A model generated the notes under the pieces. The model was not told the DNA's origin. It did not search any database and was given only the letters and a program-made list of their open reading frames with translations. From the IMG/VR virus record IMGVR_UViG_3300048694_000840, positions 1 to 53,360 of that record: a stretch of DNA of 53,360 bases, one strand, 5' to 3'. The DNA comes from a virus. The position numbers and the translations under genes were made by a program. Shown piece after piece: positions 7,317 through 15,983 of the stretch. How positions within the stretch are numbered: position 1 is the stretch's first letter; every line of letters starts with the position of its first letter.

Positions 7317-7499
7317 TCAATATCGTGCTTTTTGTGCTTTGAAATCCGAACGATAGGAATCTTCAAACTCATCGTAATACCTTTGTTTTCGGTATTCTTT
7401 TTTTCTAGCCTGCTTCTTGGCCTTGTACTCTTGGTCCGAATAATCGGAACTATCAAAATAATCTTTGTCTCTACGAGACTGTCTAAAGGTTTTAGACAT
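7317..7499 (-). CDS. Small charged protein of unknown function
   Basis: 60 residues, dominated by Lys, Arg, Asp, Glu and Tyr (KKQARKKEYRKQRYYDEFED). Probably disordered or nucleic-acid binding. The ATG follows AGGAGTAAT, and it sits one base after the stop of the next upstream gene, so it closes that operon before the promoter at 7263-7291. Confidence 0.6.
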   Translation of the reverse strand: MSKTFRQSRRDKDYFDSSDYSDQEYKAKKQARKKEYRKQRYYDEFEDSYRSDFKAQKARY

Positions 7500-7500
7500 A

Positions 7501-7875
7501 TTACTCCTTGCTTAATACCTCAAAATTAATTCCCTTGATTTTTGTTTCCGGCATATTGTGTAAATCGGAATCCGTGATATATGTTATGTCCGACAAGGGA
7601 TAACAGAACTTAACAATCTTTAATAAATTACAAACTGTACCATCACCATCTAAGAATCTAAAAACTTCATCAACACACTTTAAATTTTCCACAATCTCTC
7701 GGCGTGTATCATAATTTTGATTTAATAAGCCTGTTGCCATGTGTAAATGTATGTCTGTGTGAACACCGACAATTAACCAATCTCCTTTGCTTCTGCATTT
7801 CTGGAGAAATCGTAATTCTTTGAGTGTGAGTGGATCAAATATTCCTGATGTAACGATTATTTTATCTGGGTTCAT
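7501..7875 (-). CDS. Degenerate cytidylyltransferase-like protein
   Basis: 124 residues. The start TSGIFDPLTLKELRFL followed by WLIVGVHTD is the layout of glycerol-3-phosphate-cytidylyltransferase-type nucleotidyltransferases (G-x-FD-x-x-H-x-G-H ... hydrophobic strand ... D). The two histidines of the H-x-G-H box are replaced (T-L-K-E), so catalysis by the usual mechanism is doubtful. It may have become a nucleotide-binding or structural protein. The 3' end of the domain (ISSTxxR) is also not evident. Confidence 0.55.
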   Translation of the reverse strand: MNPDKIIVTSGIFDPLTLKELRFLQKCRSKGDWLIVGVHTDIHLHMATGLLNQNYDTRREIVENLKCVDEVFRFLDGDGTVCNLLKIVKFCYPLSDITYITDSDLHNMPETKIKGINFEVLSKE

Positions 7876-8297
7876 GGAAGCATCTGTGGAAAAGCCTCTT
7901 TGACAAATTTATAATTTAAACCTTTCACACCTTGATCTTTTTGAAAGATGCCCATAATAATTTCAGCTTCACGTGGCTCTATTGTATTTAAAATTTGAAA
8001 CAATAATTCCGTTCTTCTTTTTTCTGTTAAATTTTCTGCTGTAGGATGTCCTTCTTGAAAAATATACAACCTACGTAATTGTGAATTCAAGCTGTCGTAT
8101 GTCAAACCAGGTAAAACGTCAGTTGGCATACGATAATTTTCTGGAAGCTCTTTTACCTTCCATTTGTATTCAGGATGAAATGTCATCTTCAATACATCGA
8201 CCAATGTTTGTGATAAATTGTTTCCGATGACTGCCATTCTTTCCTGTTTTGTCGTGGCTTTCTCAAATTCATCAAAAACTTCATAAAGTGCTTTCAT
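7872..8297 (-). CDS. DUF6433-like phage protein
   Basis: 141 residues. The whole length follows a conserved family of T4-like phages that I know as DUF6433: an N-terminal helix YEVFDEFEKATTKQERMAVI, a central PTDVLPGLTYDSL segment and a C-terminal GLNYKFVKEAFPQMLP. Function unknown. Its start overlaps the stop of RNase H (TAATG), and its stop overlaps the next gene, consistent with one replication operon. Confidence 0.75.
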   Translation of the reverse strand: MKALYEVFDEFEKATTKQERMAVIGNNLSQTLVDVLKMTFHPEYKWKVKELPENYRMPTDVLPGLTYDSLNSQLRRLYIFQEGHPTAENLTEKRRTELLFQILNTIEPREAEIIMGIFQKDQGVKGLNYKFVKEAFPQMLP

Positions 8298-9163
8298 TAA
8301 AATTCCTCAATAACATCCATTAGATTTTTAAGTTTGTTTGCAATGAAATAATCCAGTATTTTGCCTTTTGCTGGTTTAGTTTCTTCATAAGTATTTATGA
8401 TTTTGTCTTTGAGTTCACTAGGAATGTTCCTAAGGTCAATCAACGTCTGGTTACGTGAATAACCAATTCTAGCCTTTTCATCTTCCCAATCACCGTGATA
8501 TTCTTCAAGTAATTTTTGCATTTTGTTTTTGCTAATCGGTGTTTGCCGAGTTCCAGTAGCAAAACAATCCGATGCGGAAAGAATATTTGGAATACCATCG
8601 CCTTTATCGCCAGAAATAATTTTTTCTTTCAATTCAAGTAACGGGTTTTGAGAAACAACAAATTTCTTTTGTGCAGGATTGTATTGTTTGATTGTATAAC
8701 CAAACTTTTGGCCATTATACATTTGTAATTGTAGAAAATCGCCATCACTGGAAATAATCAACACATCTTCATGTGGAACTGCTCGAGGTGCAAGTGTACC
8801 AATGATATCATCGGCTTCGGCGCCTTCAACATCAATGACTTTGTATGGAAAATTGTCTTTGAGCTCTTGCTTGAATTTGGCAAGCATATCAAATATCAAA
8901 TGCCAGTCCAAATCGGACTTTTCTCTTGCTTTTTTACGATGCGCCTTATAAAGAGGAAAGAATTCCTTGCGCCAGTACTTACGGTTGTCACAACACAACA
9001 CGACCTCACCATATTGTTCACGGAAGTTCTTTAGGTGAGTCCTGATGATGTTCAAGACCATGTGTCTAATCAAACCTTCTTCCAGTTGTAACTTTGGTTT
9101 CTGATTGGCAATCTGTGCCATCAGACCAGCAAGCAAGACCTGGTTTAAATCAACGAGAATCAT
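8297..9163 (-). CDS. rnh: RNase H / 5'-3' exonuclease (T4 Rnh-like)
   Basis: 288 residues, near T4 RNase H length (305). Removes RNA primers from lagging-strand fragments. The FEN-family metal-binding acids are all visible: D5, D59 (LCCDNRKYWR), the EGAEADD box (D118, D119), SSDGD (D140, D142) and SGDKGDG (D186, D189). Followed by the helix-hairpin-helix region IPNILSASD. It groups with DUF6433 and other small early genes downstream of the NrdB operon. Confidence 0.9.
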   Translation of the reverse strand: MILVDLNQVLLAGLMAQIANQKPKLQLEEGLIRHMVLNIIRTHLKNFREQYGEVVLCCDNRKYWRKEFFPLYKAHRKKAREKSDLDWHLIFDMLAKFKQELKDNFPYKVIDVEGAEADDIIGTLAPRAVPHEDVLIISSDGDFLQLQMYNGQKFGYTIKQYNPAQKKFVVSQNPLLELKEKIISGDKGDGIPNILSASDCFATGTRQTPISKNKMQKLLEEYHGDWEDEKARIGYSRNQTLIDLRNIPSELKDKIINTYEETKPAKGKILDYFIANKLKNLMDVIEEF

Positions 9164-9192
9164 AATATACCTTTTCAGTTTTTCTTATTGTA

Positions 9193-9528
9193 TCACAAAG
9201 CTGCCCATTTGGCAAACACATCCGTGGTAAGTTTGTCGGATGTTGTTGTTTTTTTGGTAACCATACCATACCAATCATCTTTAATCATTCTGGTAACATA
9301 TTCTCTTGGTTCAATCAATATACCTTCAAATTTATCCAAATCAATAACATTGAATTCCTCATCCATTCTGAAAAGAATAATTTCATACAAATCACCCAAT
9401 TCAGAACCACCAATCTTATCACCCATTTCTTTATATTTTGCTACTTCAATTTTTACTTGAGTTTCATCTTCTGCTGGAACAAAAAATATCGTATCGTATT
9501 CACCAGTCTTTTTGAAAATATCTAACAT
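9193..9528 (-). CDS. Protein of unknown function
   Basis: 111 residues with alternating strands and helices; acidic first two thirds and a KKTTTSDKLTTDVFAKW tail. No family recognised. Its start overlaps the stop of the upstream GIY-YIG-like gene by 7 bases. Confidence 0.6.
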   Translation of the reverse strand: MLDIFKKTGEYDTIFFVPAEDETQVKIEVAKYKEMGDKIGGSELGDLYEIILFRMDEEFNVIDLDKFEGILIEPREYVTRMIKDDWYGMVTKKTTTSDKLTTDVFAKWAAL

Positions 9529-9938
9529 TGTAACCCTTTAATGTGTGACTTTCTTACTCTTACCATAATCCAGGTATTGTAATAATCATCACTCTCCAAA
9601 ACACCATTTACGAATTGTTCTTTAGCTTCAAGATATCCACATTCACCTTTTGATTTACATAAATGTAGTATCTCTCGCTTGAACAAATCACGGCCGTGCA
9701 TTATAACATGTTTTTTCAATTCTTCATTACTACCATAGTAGGATTCCCAGTCTGATGAAACCTTTAAACGTTTCTTCTTACCTTTTACCTGTTTTGTTTT
9801 GGTGCTATAGAAAAATTTCTTGCCAATGTATTTTTTGCCATTTGCTAGATTGGTGATACAGTATACGAATCCGTAGTTGTCACCAATCATATCTTCGGTA
9901 AATTCTTGTTCTTTATATTTCCAATTCAGTTGTTCCAT
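9522..9938 (-). CDS. GIY-YIG-like endonuclease-fold protein
   Basis: 138 residues. YGFVYCITNLANGKKYIGKK (residues 22-41) matches the two strands that give GIY-YIG nucleases their name, with the Y-I-G intact. Next come a basic segment (TKQVKGKKKRLK) and a conserved KREILHLCKSKGECGYLEAKE helix with R and E at positions expected for the catalytic Arg and Glu. Proteins like this are common in T4-like phages and are sometimes called Seg-like homing endonucleases, but here it is embedded in an operon and shows no sign of mobility. Confidence 0.65.
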   Translation of the reverse strand: MEQLNWKYKEQEFTEDMIGDNYGFVYCITNLANGKKYIGKKFFYSTKTKQVKGKKKRLKVSSDWESYYGSNEELKKHVIMHGRDLFKREILHLCKSKGECGYLEAKEQFVNGVLESDDYYNTWIMVRVRKSHIKGLQC

Positions 9939-10111
9939 TCTTCATCGTCCAAGTCATCGTCATCCTCTATATATTCGGATTCGGTTAACTCGTCTATGTG
10001 TTCACCACAAAACGGACAAATTTCTGGATATTCTTCTGAAACTAATTGTTCTTGGTAAGTAACATCATATGAAGATTCGCAGTTTGAGCACTCTGCTGTT
10101 ATTGTTTTCAT
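9926..10111 (-). CDS. Zinc-ribbon small protein
   Basis: 61 residues. C-x-x-C (CSNC, residues 8-11) and CPFC (32-35) form a zinc ribbon, followed by a very acidic tail (EDDDDLDDEEW). The type resembles small phage proteins that bind host transcription or translation factors, but function is unknown. Located just downstream of nrdB with a GGAGAG ribosome binding site. Confidence 0.65.
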   Translation of the reverse strand: MKTITAECSNCESSYDVTYQEQLVSEEYPEICPFCGEHIDELTESEYIEDDDDLDDEEWNN

Positions 10112-10120
10112 TTTCTCTCC

Positions 10121-11107
10121 TTAATTGGCCCAAATGTCACCCCAATTTCCTGTCACGGCGCCTTTTGCATAATCGGTTGCACGATTCTCAAAGAAGTTGG
10201 TGTGTGTTGGTGCATTAATCATTTCTTCAACCCATGGAAGTGGATTTCTTTTAACTTTAAATATGCCTTTCATGCCAAGACCAATCAATCTGCGATCAGC
10301 AATATAACGAATGTACTTTTTGACTTCTTCGCTTGTCAAACCTTCCATTTCTGTTACACCGAAAGCCAAATCAATAAATTTATCTTCTAATGCAACCATC
10401 TTCTCGGCAATAGTGTATATAGATGATTTCAATTCATCAGTCCAAATTTCAGGATTCTCGTTGATATATGTTTTGAACAATTTCATCATATTTTCAGCGT
10501 GCATTGTTTCATCAACGATAGACCATGTAACAATTTGTCCCATGCCTTTCATTTTACCGTGGCGTGGGAAATTCAATAACATGATGAAAGATGAGAACAA
10601 CTGCATACCTTCAGTAAAAGCACTGAACACGGCGATATGGCGTGCAGTGTTCTCTTTTGTTCCATTTTTGCCAGCAATATCAAGAACATAATCGTGTTTG
10701 TCCTTCATTTCTTGATATGCCAAGAATTCGTTGTATGTTGTTTCTGGTAAACCAAGTGTTTCAATCAAATGTGAGTATGCAGCAATGTGTAGAGCTTCAC
10801 GTGCAGCGAAACCCATCAACATCATTCTTATTTCTGGTTGTGGAAAATAAGGAAGATAATTACGAACATAACCCCCAGCAACGTCAATATCACCTTGCGT
10901 AAAAAAGCGGAAGATATGCGTGAGAAATTGTTTTTCTTCATTCGATAGTTTCCTTTTCCAATCTTTTTCATCTTCTAACATAGGAACTTCCGTGTGAAGC
11001 CAATGTGATTGTTCGTGCTTCAACCACGCATCATAAGCCCATGGATAATTGAAAGGCTTAAATGAATTTCTATCATCAGTTAAGCGAGAATCGTTCTTCT
11101 TAACCAT
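10121..11107 (-). CDS. nrdB: Ribonucleotide reductase class Ia, beta subunit
   Basis: 328 residues from the ATG at 11107 (GGAGGAATGGATCA precedes it). Houses the diiron-tyrosyl radical cofactor that starts ribonucleotide reduction by NrdA. The EALHIAAY segment gives two iron ligands (E, H) and the radical tyrosine; further ligands are in AFTEGMQ and VDETMHAEN. The radical tyrosine is kept, so this is a standard class Ia enzyme. The ORF overlaps the thioredoxin stop by 8 bases. Operon order on the minus strand is nrdA, desaturase, thioredoxin, nrdB. Confidence 0.95.
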   Translation of the reverse strand: MVKKNDSRLTDDRNSFKPFNYPWAYDAWLKHEQSHWLHTEVPMLEDEKDWKRKLSNEEKQFLTHIFRFFTQGDIDVAGGYVRNYLPYFPQPEIRMMLMGFAAREALHIAAYSHLIETLGLPETTYNEFLAYQEMKDKHDYVLDIAGKNGTKENTARHIAVFSAFTEGMQLFSSFIMLLNFPRHGKMKGMGQIVTWSIVDETMHAENMMKLFKTYINENPEIWTDELKSSIYTIAEKMVALEDKFIDLAFGVTEMEGLTSEEVKKYIRYIADRRLIGLGMKGIFKVKRNPLPWVEEMINAPTHTNFFENRATDYAKGAVTGNWGDIWAN

Positions 11108-11351
11108 TGATCCATTCCTCCAACTCTTTAAGAGAACGAACACCACTAAATCTTTTAACTTCGGTGTTTCCATCTTTCATTATAAGAGTAGGTACGCTTC
11201 TAATTCCATAATCCATTGCGAGTTCTTGATGTACATCAATATCAACAACTTCAATTGGAATGCTGTGCATGTTATTAACTGATTCTAAATTTTTGGCCAA
11301 TACTTTACACGGTTGGCACCACGATGCGGTAAATCTTAATACTCGTTTCAT
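11100..11351 (-). CDS. Thioredoxin
   Basis: 83 residues. RFTASWCQPCKVLAKNL carries the redox motif C-Q-P-C; IRSVPTLIM contains the cis-proline loop. Shorter than cellular thioredoxin (about 108), as is common in phages. It lies between nrdA and nrdB, so its likely role is reduction of the active-site disulfide of the phage ribonucleotide reductase. Overlaps both neighbours. Confidence 0.9.
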   Translation of the reverse strand: MKRVLRFTASWCQPCKVLAKNLESVNNMHSIPIEVVDIDVHQELAMDYGIRSVPTLIMKDGNTEVKRFSGVRSLKELEEWING

Positions 11352-12058
11352 TCTGATCCTTTTATTTTTAACAATCTTAAAAAACTAAAAATTTTTATAT
11401 ACATCCAACCAATATCAAACTCAAACCATTTCCTACTCAACTTTGGATTGGCAGGATCAAGGTGATGATTATTATGTAGTTCTTCTCCACCGATTATAAC
11501 ACCAATTGGGCTGATATTGCAACTCTTATCTTTGGTATCTCCATTTCGGTAACCAAACCAATGTCCAATTCCATTTATAACACCTGCGGCCCAAAATGGA
11601 ATCCATATCATTTGAATTAACCATATTAAAACGCCAATCCAATTCCAGATGGCAACGTTGAACATAAGGAGAATAATAATGCCAAGTCTAGATTGAGTAC
11701 TGTATACGTTTCGCTCAAACCAATCATCAGGAGTACCAACACCATAACTGTTAACCATTTGATAATCTTTTGATGCTTCATGGTACAATATTGCTCCTTT
11801 GAACAAAACTTTCCATATTCCAAAAACATGAGGACTGTGTGGATCACCTTTAATGTCACTATAACGATGATGTTTGCGGTGAATAGCGACCCATTGTTTG
11901 GTGACCATACCTGTTGTCAACCATAACCAAAAACGCATAAAGTGTTCTAGTATAGGATTGAAAGTCAAACCCTTATGTGCTTGACCACGATGTAAATACA
12001 CCGTAACACAAACGATTGTAATGTGTGTTGTTATTAATAAGTATATTAGTTCTGACAT
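11348..12058 (-). CDS. Fatty acid (acyl) desaturase
   Basis: 236 residues from the ATG at 12058 (AAGGTTGAA upstream). Integral membrane diiron enzyme of the stearoyl/acyl-CoA delta-9 desaturase family. The histidine boxes are HRGQAH (H-x4-H), HRKHH and ELHNNHH, with an additional NGIGHWFGY histidine. Four hydrophobic segments surround them. Inserts a double bond in acyl chains, so it would change host membrane fluidity. It is inserted between nrdA and thioredoxin and overlaps the latter, so it is co-expressed with nucleotide metabolism. An auxiliary metabolic gene. Confidence 0.88.
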   Translation of the reverse strand: MSELIYLLITTHITIVCVTVYLHRGQAHKGLTFNPILEHFMRFWLWLTTGMVTKQWVAIHRKHHRYSDIKGDPHSPHVFGIWKVLFKGAILYHEASKDYQMVNSYGVGTPDDWFERNVYSTQSRLGIIILLMFNVAIWNWIGVLIWLIQMIWIPFWAAGVINGIGHWFGYRNGDTKDKSCNISPIGVIIGGEELHNNHHLDPANPKLSRKWFEFDIGWMYIKIFSFLRLLKIKGSE

Positions 12059-12059
12059 T

Positions 12060-13874
12060 TCAACCTTCACAGGCAATACAATCATTGCCTTGAGCGATTT
12101 GTGTCATATCCAATTCTTTAATCACTTCACGTTCAATTTTCTTAGAAACTTTATCGGCCTTAGCCAGCTTCTCACTACGGCAATAATAAAGAGTTTTTAA
12201 TCCTTTTTTCCATGCCATGAAATGAACGGCATGAATGTATTTGATATTACTATCTGGACGGAAGAACACATTCAACGATTGTGCCTGGTCAATATATTGT
12301 TGGCGATCAGAAGCATGTTCAATCACCCAACGTTGGTCAATTTCCATGGATGTTTTGAACACAGCCTTTGTATTTTCATCCATCCATTCTAGATGTTGAA
12401 CAGAACCATCGTTTGCAATAATGGATGACCAAATTTGTTGATACTCATCTTCACCCTTTGGTGTCAATGCGGAATCGTTTGGATCCAAATACTTCATGAT
12501 TGCTTTATCAAGGTATCTGTTCTTATTCAAAAATGAGCCAGATAACGTATCTTGACGATAAGCGTTAGCACGATAAGGTTCAATGCTAGGGCTAGTATTT
12601 CCCATAATGATAGACGAAGAAGCATTTGGAGCAATAGCCATAAGATGACTAAAACGTTTACCGTAGCCAACAGCATCTGGAGCTTCACCCCTAATTTTTC
12701 CAAGCACCAAGTTAGCATCGTCAAGTCCCTCTCTAATATGTTTGAACATTGAATTGTTTAATACTTTTGCCATCACTCCTTCGAAGGCCACATTTTTTCG
12801 CTGAAGATAAGCATGGAAACCCAAAGCGCCAATGCCAATAGAACGTTCACGCTCAGCAGAATACTTGGCACGAGCAATAGCGTCAGGAGCATTATCAATG
12901 AAATACTGTAGGACGTTATCAAGCATTTCTGCCACGTCCCGTAAAAAAATCGCATTATCTTTCCACTCATCATAATACTCCAAATTTAAAGATGATAAAC
13001 AACAAACAGCAGTTCTTTCTTCATTCGTTGGTAGAATAATTTCTGAACAAAGATTTGATTGATGAATTTTGAGTCCTTGGTCTTTTAACCATTGTGGCAT
13101 TTCACGATTGCTGGTATCTATAAAATGAATGTATGGTTCGCCTGTGTGCATACGCAAATCAAGCAACATCTGCCACAAAGTTTTGGCTGATACAGTTTCA
13201 CGGACTTCTCCTGAATTAGGATCAATTAATTGCCATGAATCATCAGCTTCTTTATCAATCATGCATCGTTCAATGATTTCCATAAATGCATCAGGAATAT
13301 TAACGCCATGGTGTAGATTCAGGCAACGCAGATTTGGATCGCCTGTCGGCTTCCTCATCTCAAGGAAGGGAATAATATCAGGATGGGAAATATCAAGATA
13401 GGCAGCGTAAGACCCACGGCGAGTGCGGCCTTGGCGATAAGCCAGACTAGATGCATCGTAAATTTTGAGGTGCGGCATAACACCAGTTGATTTATCATCC
13501 GCCGAGCGAATACCAAAACCAATCCCGACACCGCCACCAAGCATAGAAAGCCAATTAGTTTCACTAAGATTATCAACTAAACCCTCCGCTGTATCTTCAA
13601 TAAAATTTAAAAAACAAGAAATGGGCAAACCACGCTTGCTACGACCAAAAGAAAGAATCGGTGTGCTGTATGAAAGCCAATGTTGGCTTGCGTAATCATA
13701 TAGTCTTTGTGCATGTTGTTTATCTGTGGAAAATTGTTTAGAAACAAATGCGAATCTATGTTGTGGGCTTGTTTCATCCTCACGCATATAAGATTCTTTT
13801 AATCTTTTTATTCCAAGTTCATCAAATAATTTATCTCTTTCTAAATCAATCTTAATACCCAGATATTCTTCCAT
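12060..13874 (-). CDS. nrdA: Ribonucleotide reductase class Ia, alpha subunit
   Basis: 604 residues; reduces ribonucleotides to deoxyribonucleotides. Active-site residues are visible: C87 (SCFLN), N274-x-C276-x-E278 (NLCSE) with the thiyl cysteine and catalytic Asn/Glu, the second redox cysteine in CCLSS (291-292), the YY pair (LYYCRSEK) for radical transfer, and the C-terminal CIAC pair (599-602) for thioredoxin. The usual N-terminal ATP-cone (about 90-100 residues) is missing, so it lacks the overall dATP activity switch, an arrangement that suits continuous dNTP production. Confidence 0.95.
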   Translation of the reverse strand: MEEYLGIKIDLERDKLFDELGIKRLKESYMREDETSPQHRFAFVSKQFSTDKQHAQRLYDYASQHWLSYSTPILSFGRSKRGLPISCFLNFIEDTAEGLVDNLSETNWLSMLGGGVGIGFGIRSADDKSTGVMPHLKIYDASSLAYRQGRTRRGSYAAYLDISHPDIIPFLEMRKPTGDPNLRCLNLHHGVNIPDAFMEIIERCMIDKEADDSWQLIDPNSGEVRETVSAKTLWQMLLDLRMHTGEPYIHFIDTSNREMPQWLKDQGLKIHQSNLCSEIILPTNEERTAVCCLSSLNLEYYDEWKDNAIFLRDVAEMLDNVLQYFIDNAPDAIARAKYSAERERSIGIGALGFHAYLQRKNVAFEGVMAKVLNNSMFKHIREGLDDANLVLGKIRGEAPDAVGYGKRFSHLMAIAPNASSSIIMGNTSPSIEPYRANAYRQDTLSGSFLNKNRYLDKAIMKYLDPNDSALTPKGEDEYQQIWSSIIANDGSVQHLEWMDENTKAVFKTSMEIDQRWVIEHASDRQQYIDQAQSLNVFFRPDSNIKYIHAVHFMAWKKGLKTLYYCRSEKLAKADKVSKKIEREVIKELDMTQIAQGNDCIACEG

Positions 13875-13881
13875 ATTCTCC

Positions 13882-14232
13882 TCATTTCTTTATAAATTCT
13901 TTTAGTTGTGGTGGAGTCCATCCATCAGGCTTCAACACTTTGCCATCTTTTCTTTTCTTTACTTTGCCTGTTTCTGGATCAATTTTTGAAATATTTGACC
14001 GAGCAACTTCATTCCATGCTCCTTCAACATCAAATTCTTTCATGTAACAATAACCAAGAATAACCCAAATTAAATCCATGCATCCGTCAAGTTGAGCTTC
14101 GTTGTCACTTTCAAGATAAGCCTTAATAAATTCATCAAATTCTTCACGAATTAGATTTTTATATAGTGTGATGTTTTTTTCGTTTATTTCTTGTTCACAC
14201 GCTTCAATAAATTTAATTACATCATTATTCAT
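13882..14232 (-). CDS. MazG-like NTP pyrophosphohydrolase (second)
   Basis: 116 residues. LIREEFDEFIKAYLES (27-42) and DGCMDLIWVILGYCY (48-62) give the E-E-x-x-E and D-x-x-D metal sites of the all-alpha NTP-PPase family. A basic KVKKRKDGKVLKPDGW tail follows. Its position between thyX and nrdA suggests nucleotide-pool housecleaning, perhaps dUTP or modified nucleotides. Distinct in sequence from the enzyme at 3882. Confidence 0.75.
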   Translation of the reverse strand: MNNDVIKFIEACEQEINEKNITLYKNLIREEFDEFIKAYLESDNEAQLDGCMDLIWVILGYCYMKEFDVEGAWNEVARSNISKIDPETGKVKKRKDGKVLKPDGWTPPQLKEFIKK

Positions 14233-14905
14233 TTACAAATTCCTTAATCATTGGAAAAATAGGTTCAATAGCATCAGCACAAGCTAATGCAACCTCACGA
14301 TGTTCTTTCTGTGTTCCGTTTGCTGAACGGAGTTGTATATAGTGAACCCATGATCTCATTGTTCCGTTCATATACAATCTAGAACCCATAATGCCTTCAG
14401 GTAAAACAGCACGTGCTTGTTCTTTTGCAATTCCATTTTGAATAGCCCATGCATATTCTCTTTGTGCAGCATAAATCACTCTTTGTTGAGCACGATACCA
14501 TTCATTCTGTAATAGATTATCATCAACTTCAATACTATTCTGTCTGTTCTTTGTGTCCTGAAGTCTGGCTTCACGGGTTACGAAATCCAAGTCTTTTGTT
14601 GGATCTGCATAACGTTGACTAAATTCTTGGAAACTGAATGAACGGTGTCTCAAAATCTGTCTTGCAATATCACGTGTCGTTTCAATTTCCAAACAAACGG
14701 AAACCATCTCCAACGGAGACCAGTGCTGATTCTTAATCAAATATCGAACCAGTTTTTCTGATGTGTCCGTATTGTTTTGGTTGGAGGGATTCGAAACTCT
14801 GGCGCAGTATGCAATCTGATCCAAAATAGTTGTTTTTGCTGGTACTTTTACTCCCATAATATTTTCAACAGGGCTTTGTGAATAATTAATCAATTTTACT
14901 TTCAT
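14225..14905 (-). CDS. thyX: Flavin-dependent thymidylate synthase ThyX
   Basis: 226 residues from the ATG at 14905 (an ATG at 14917 is also possible). Makes dTMP from dUMP using FAD and methylene-tetrahydrofolate. The ThyX signature is RHRSFSFQEFSQRY; the usual Asn of R-H-R-x-x-S-x-N is Gln here. LPEGIMGSRLYMNGTMRSW supplies the second conserved Arg/Asn region. Overlaps the primase stop and the downstream MazG-like gene. Confidence 0.93.
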   Translation of the reverse strand: MKVKLINYSQSPVENIMGVKVPAKTTILDQIAYCARVSNPSNQNNTDTSEKLVRYLIKNQHWSPLEMVSVCLEIETTRDIARQILRHRSFSFQEFSQRYADPTKDLDFVTREARLQDTKNRQNSIEVDDNLLQNEWYRAQQRVIYAAQREYAWAIQNGIAKEQARAVLPEGIMGSRLYMNGTMRSWVHYIQLRSANGTQKEHREVALACADAIEPIFPMIKEFVNE

Positions 14906-15924
14906 ACTTTTTTCCATTTAACAAATTCCATTTTCGCTCTCAAATTCTGAAAGGTATTTTTACTTATGATATCTTGAATTTCATCCGGTGAAAATCCCGA
15001 CAAAACCATTTCATTAATATCTTTTTCTTCAATCATTTCTGGCCAAATGACGATGTTATAGTGTTCTTCTATCGCCTGTTCCATTTGCCGGCAAATATCT
15101 TTGTTTCTTGGTTCGTTATCATAAACCAATACCAACAAAGACTTATCTATATGTTTAGAAGCACTACGTAAATTAGCATCTGCCGTGGCCACAGCATTGT
15201 TTAGAAAAAGTGAATCAATTGGTCCTTCTGTGACATAAACTTTATTTTCTTCATCGCTGATATCAACACGGTCGAGACCAAAAATTTTATAGTTATCGGC
15301 ATCTAATTTTACGGTGATATATCTGAGTTTAGATTCACCAAGAGCACGACCTTGAAATGCGACAAGATTCTTGTCGGCATCATAAAATGGTATCACTAAT
15401 CGTGGATCGTCCTCTTTCAGACCATCTTTTTCAATTTTCAAATCAATTTCAACGAACTGTTTAAAATCTTCGGCAAAATATAAATTTTGAAAATGCGTTT
15501 CTGGAATCTGCCGTTTGATGACATATTCTTTTGCAAAATGTTCATCTGGTAACGACTGAATGGACGGTAGATTGATTTTTTCCCGAAATTTAGGGACACT
15601 TTTGGCAATTTCAAAATCGGGTTTTTTATAGTTGTCACGGCCTGTTTCTCCATTCTTATATCGTTCAAGTGAATATTCTTTAAGTATTGTGGGATCAACT
15701 TTGTCTAGAAAATTATAAAAAGACATGGATGCACCACAGTTGTGGCACATGAAAAAGTAGTTGTTCTTTTTTTCGTAAACATAACCACGAGCTTTGGTTT
15801 TGTTTTTCGATGAATCGCCACAGATAGGGCACCTGAAGTTATACAGGTTTTCCTTTTTCTGTGTGAATTTGTGAAGCTTTGGGGATACCCTCAGCAAAAA
15901 GGTTCTATCAATAAAAACAGACAT
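14902..15924 (-). CDS. DNA primase (T4 gp61-like)
   Basis: 340 residues, as T4 gp61 (342). Makes RNA primers for lagging-strand synthesis with the gp41 helicase. N-terminal zinc finger CPIC-G ... CHNCGA (about 33-63); central TOPRIM with VYVTEGPIDSLF (catalytic Glu) and VLVYDNEPRNKD (metal-binding Asp). First gene of the 15924-10121 operon. A TATAAT with a weak -35 lies 31 bp upstream. Confidence 0.9.
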   Translation of the reverse strand: MSVFIDRTFLLRVSPKLHKFTQKKENLYNFRCPICGDSSKNKTKARGYVYEKKNNYFFMCHNCGASMSFYNFLDKVDPTILKEYSLERYKNGETGRDNYKKPDFEIAKSVPKFREKINLPSIQSLPDEHFAKEYVIKRQIPETHFQNLYFAEDFKQFVEIDLKIEKDGLKEDDPRLVIPFYDADKNLVAFQGRALGESKLRYITVKLDADNYKIFGLDRVDISDEENKVYVTEGPIDSLFLNNAVATADANLRSASKHIDKSLLVLVYDNEPRNKDICRQMEQAIEEHYNIVIWPEMIEEKDINEMVLSGFSPDEIQDIISKNTFQNLRAKMEFVKWKKV

Positions 15925-15954
15925 AACGAAAAATCAAAGTTTACAAGAAACTCA

Positions 15955-15983
15955 ATTATATACTAATTAATGTAAAAATGCAA
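15955..15983 (-). promoter_or_regulatory. Probable early promoter for the primase operon
   Basis: On the minus strand a perfect TATAAT (15960-15955) is preceded after 17 bp by TTGCAT (15983-15978), a weak -35. It lies where late genes (lysis module) end and early genes (primase, nucleotide metabolism) begin, so a promoter is expected here. Confidence 0.6.

Noticed and set aside
8392-8399. CATAAATA on the minus strand inside rnh
   Set aside because: Lies within coding sequence of an early gene without a following start at a suitable distance; likely chance in AT-rich DNA.
11100-11173. Longer NrdB start giving 350 residues
   Set aside because: The extra 22 residues overlap the thioredoxin gene and do not resemble NrdB; the internal ATG at 11107 has a GGAGGA ribosome binding site.
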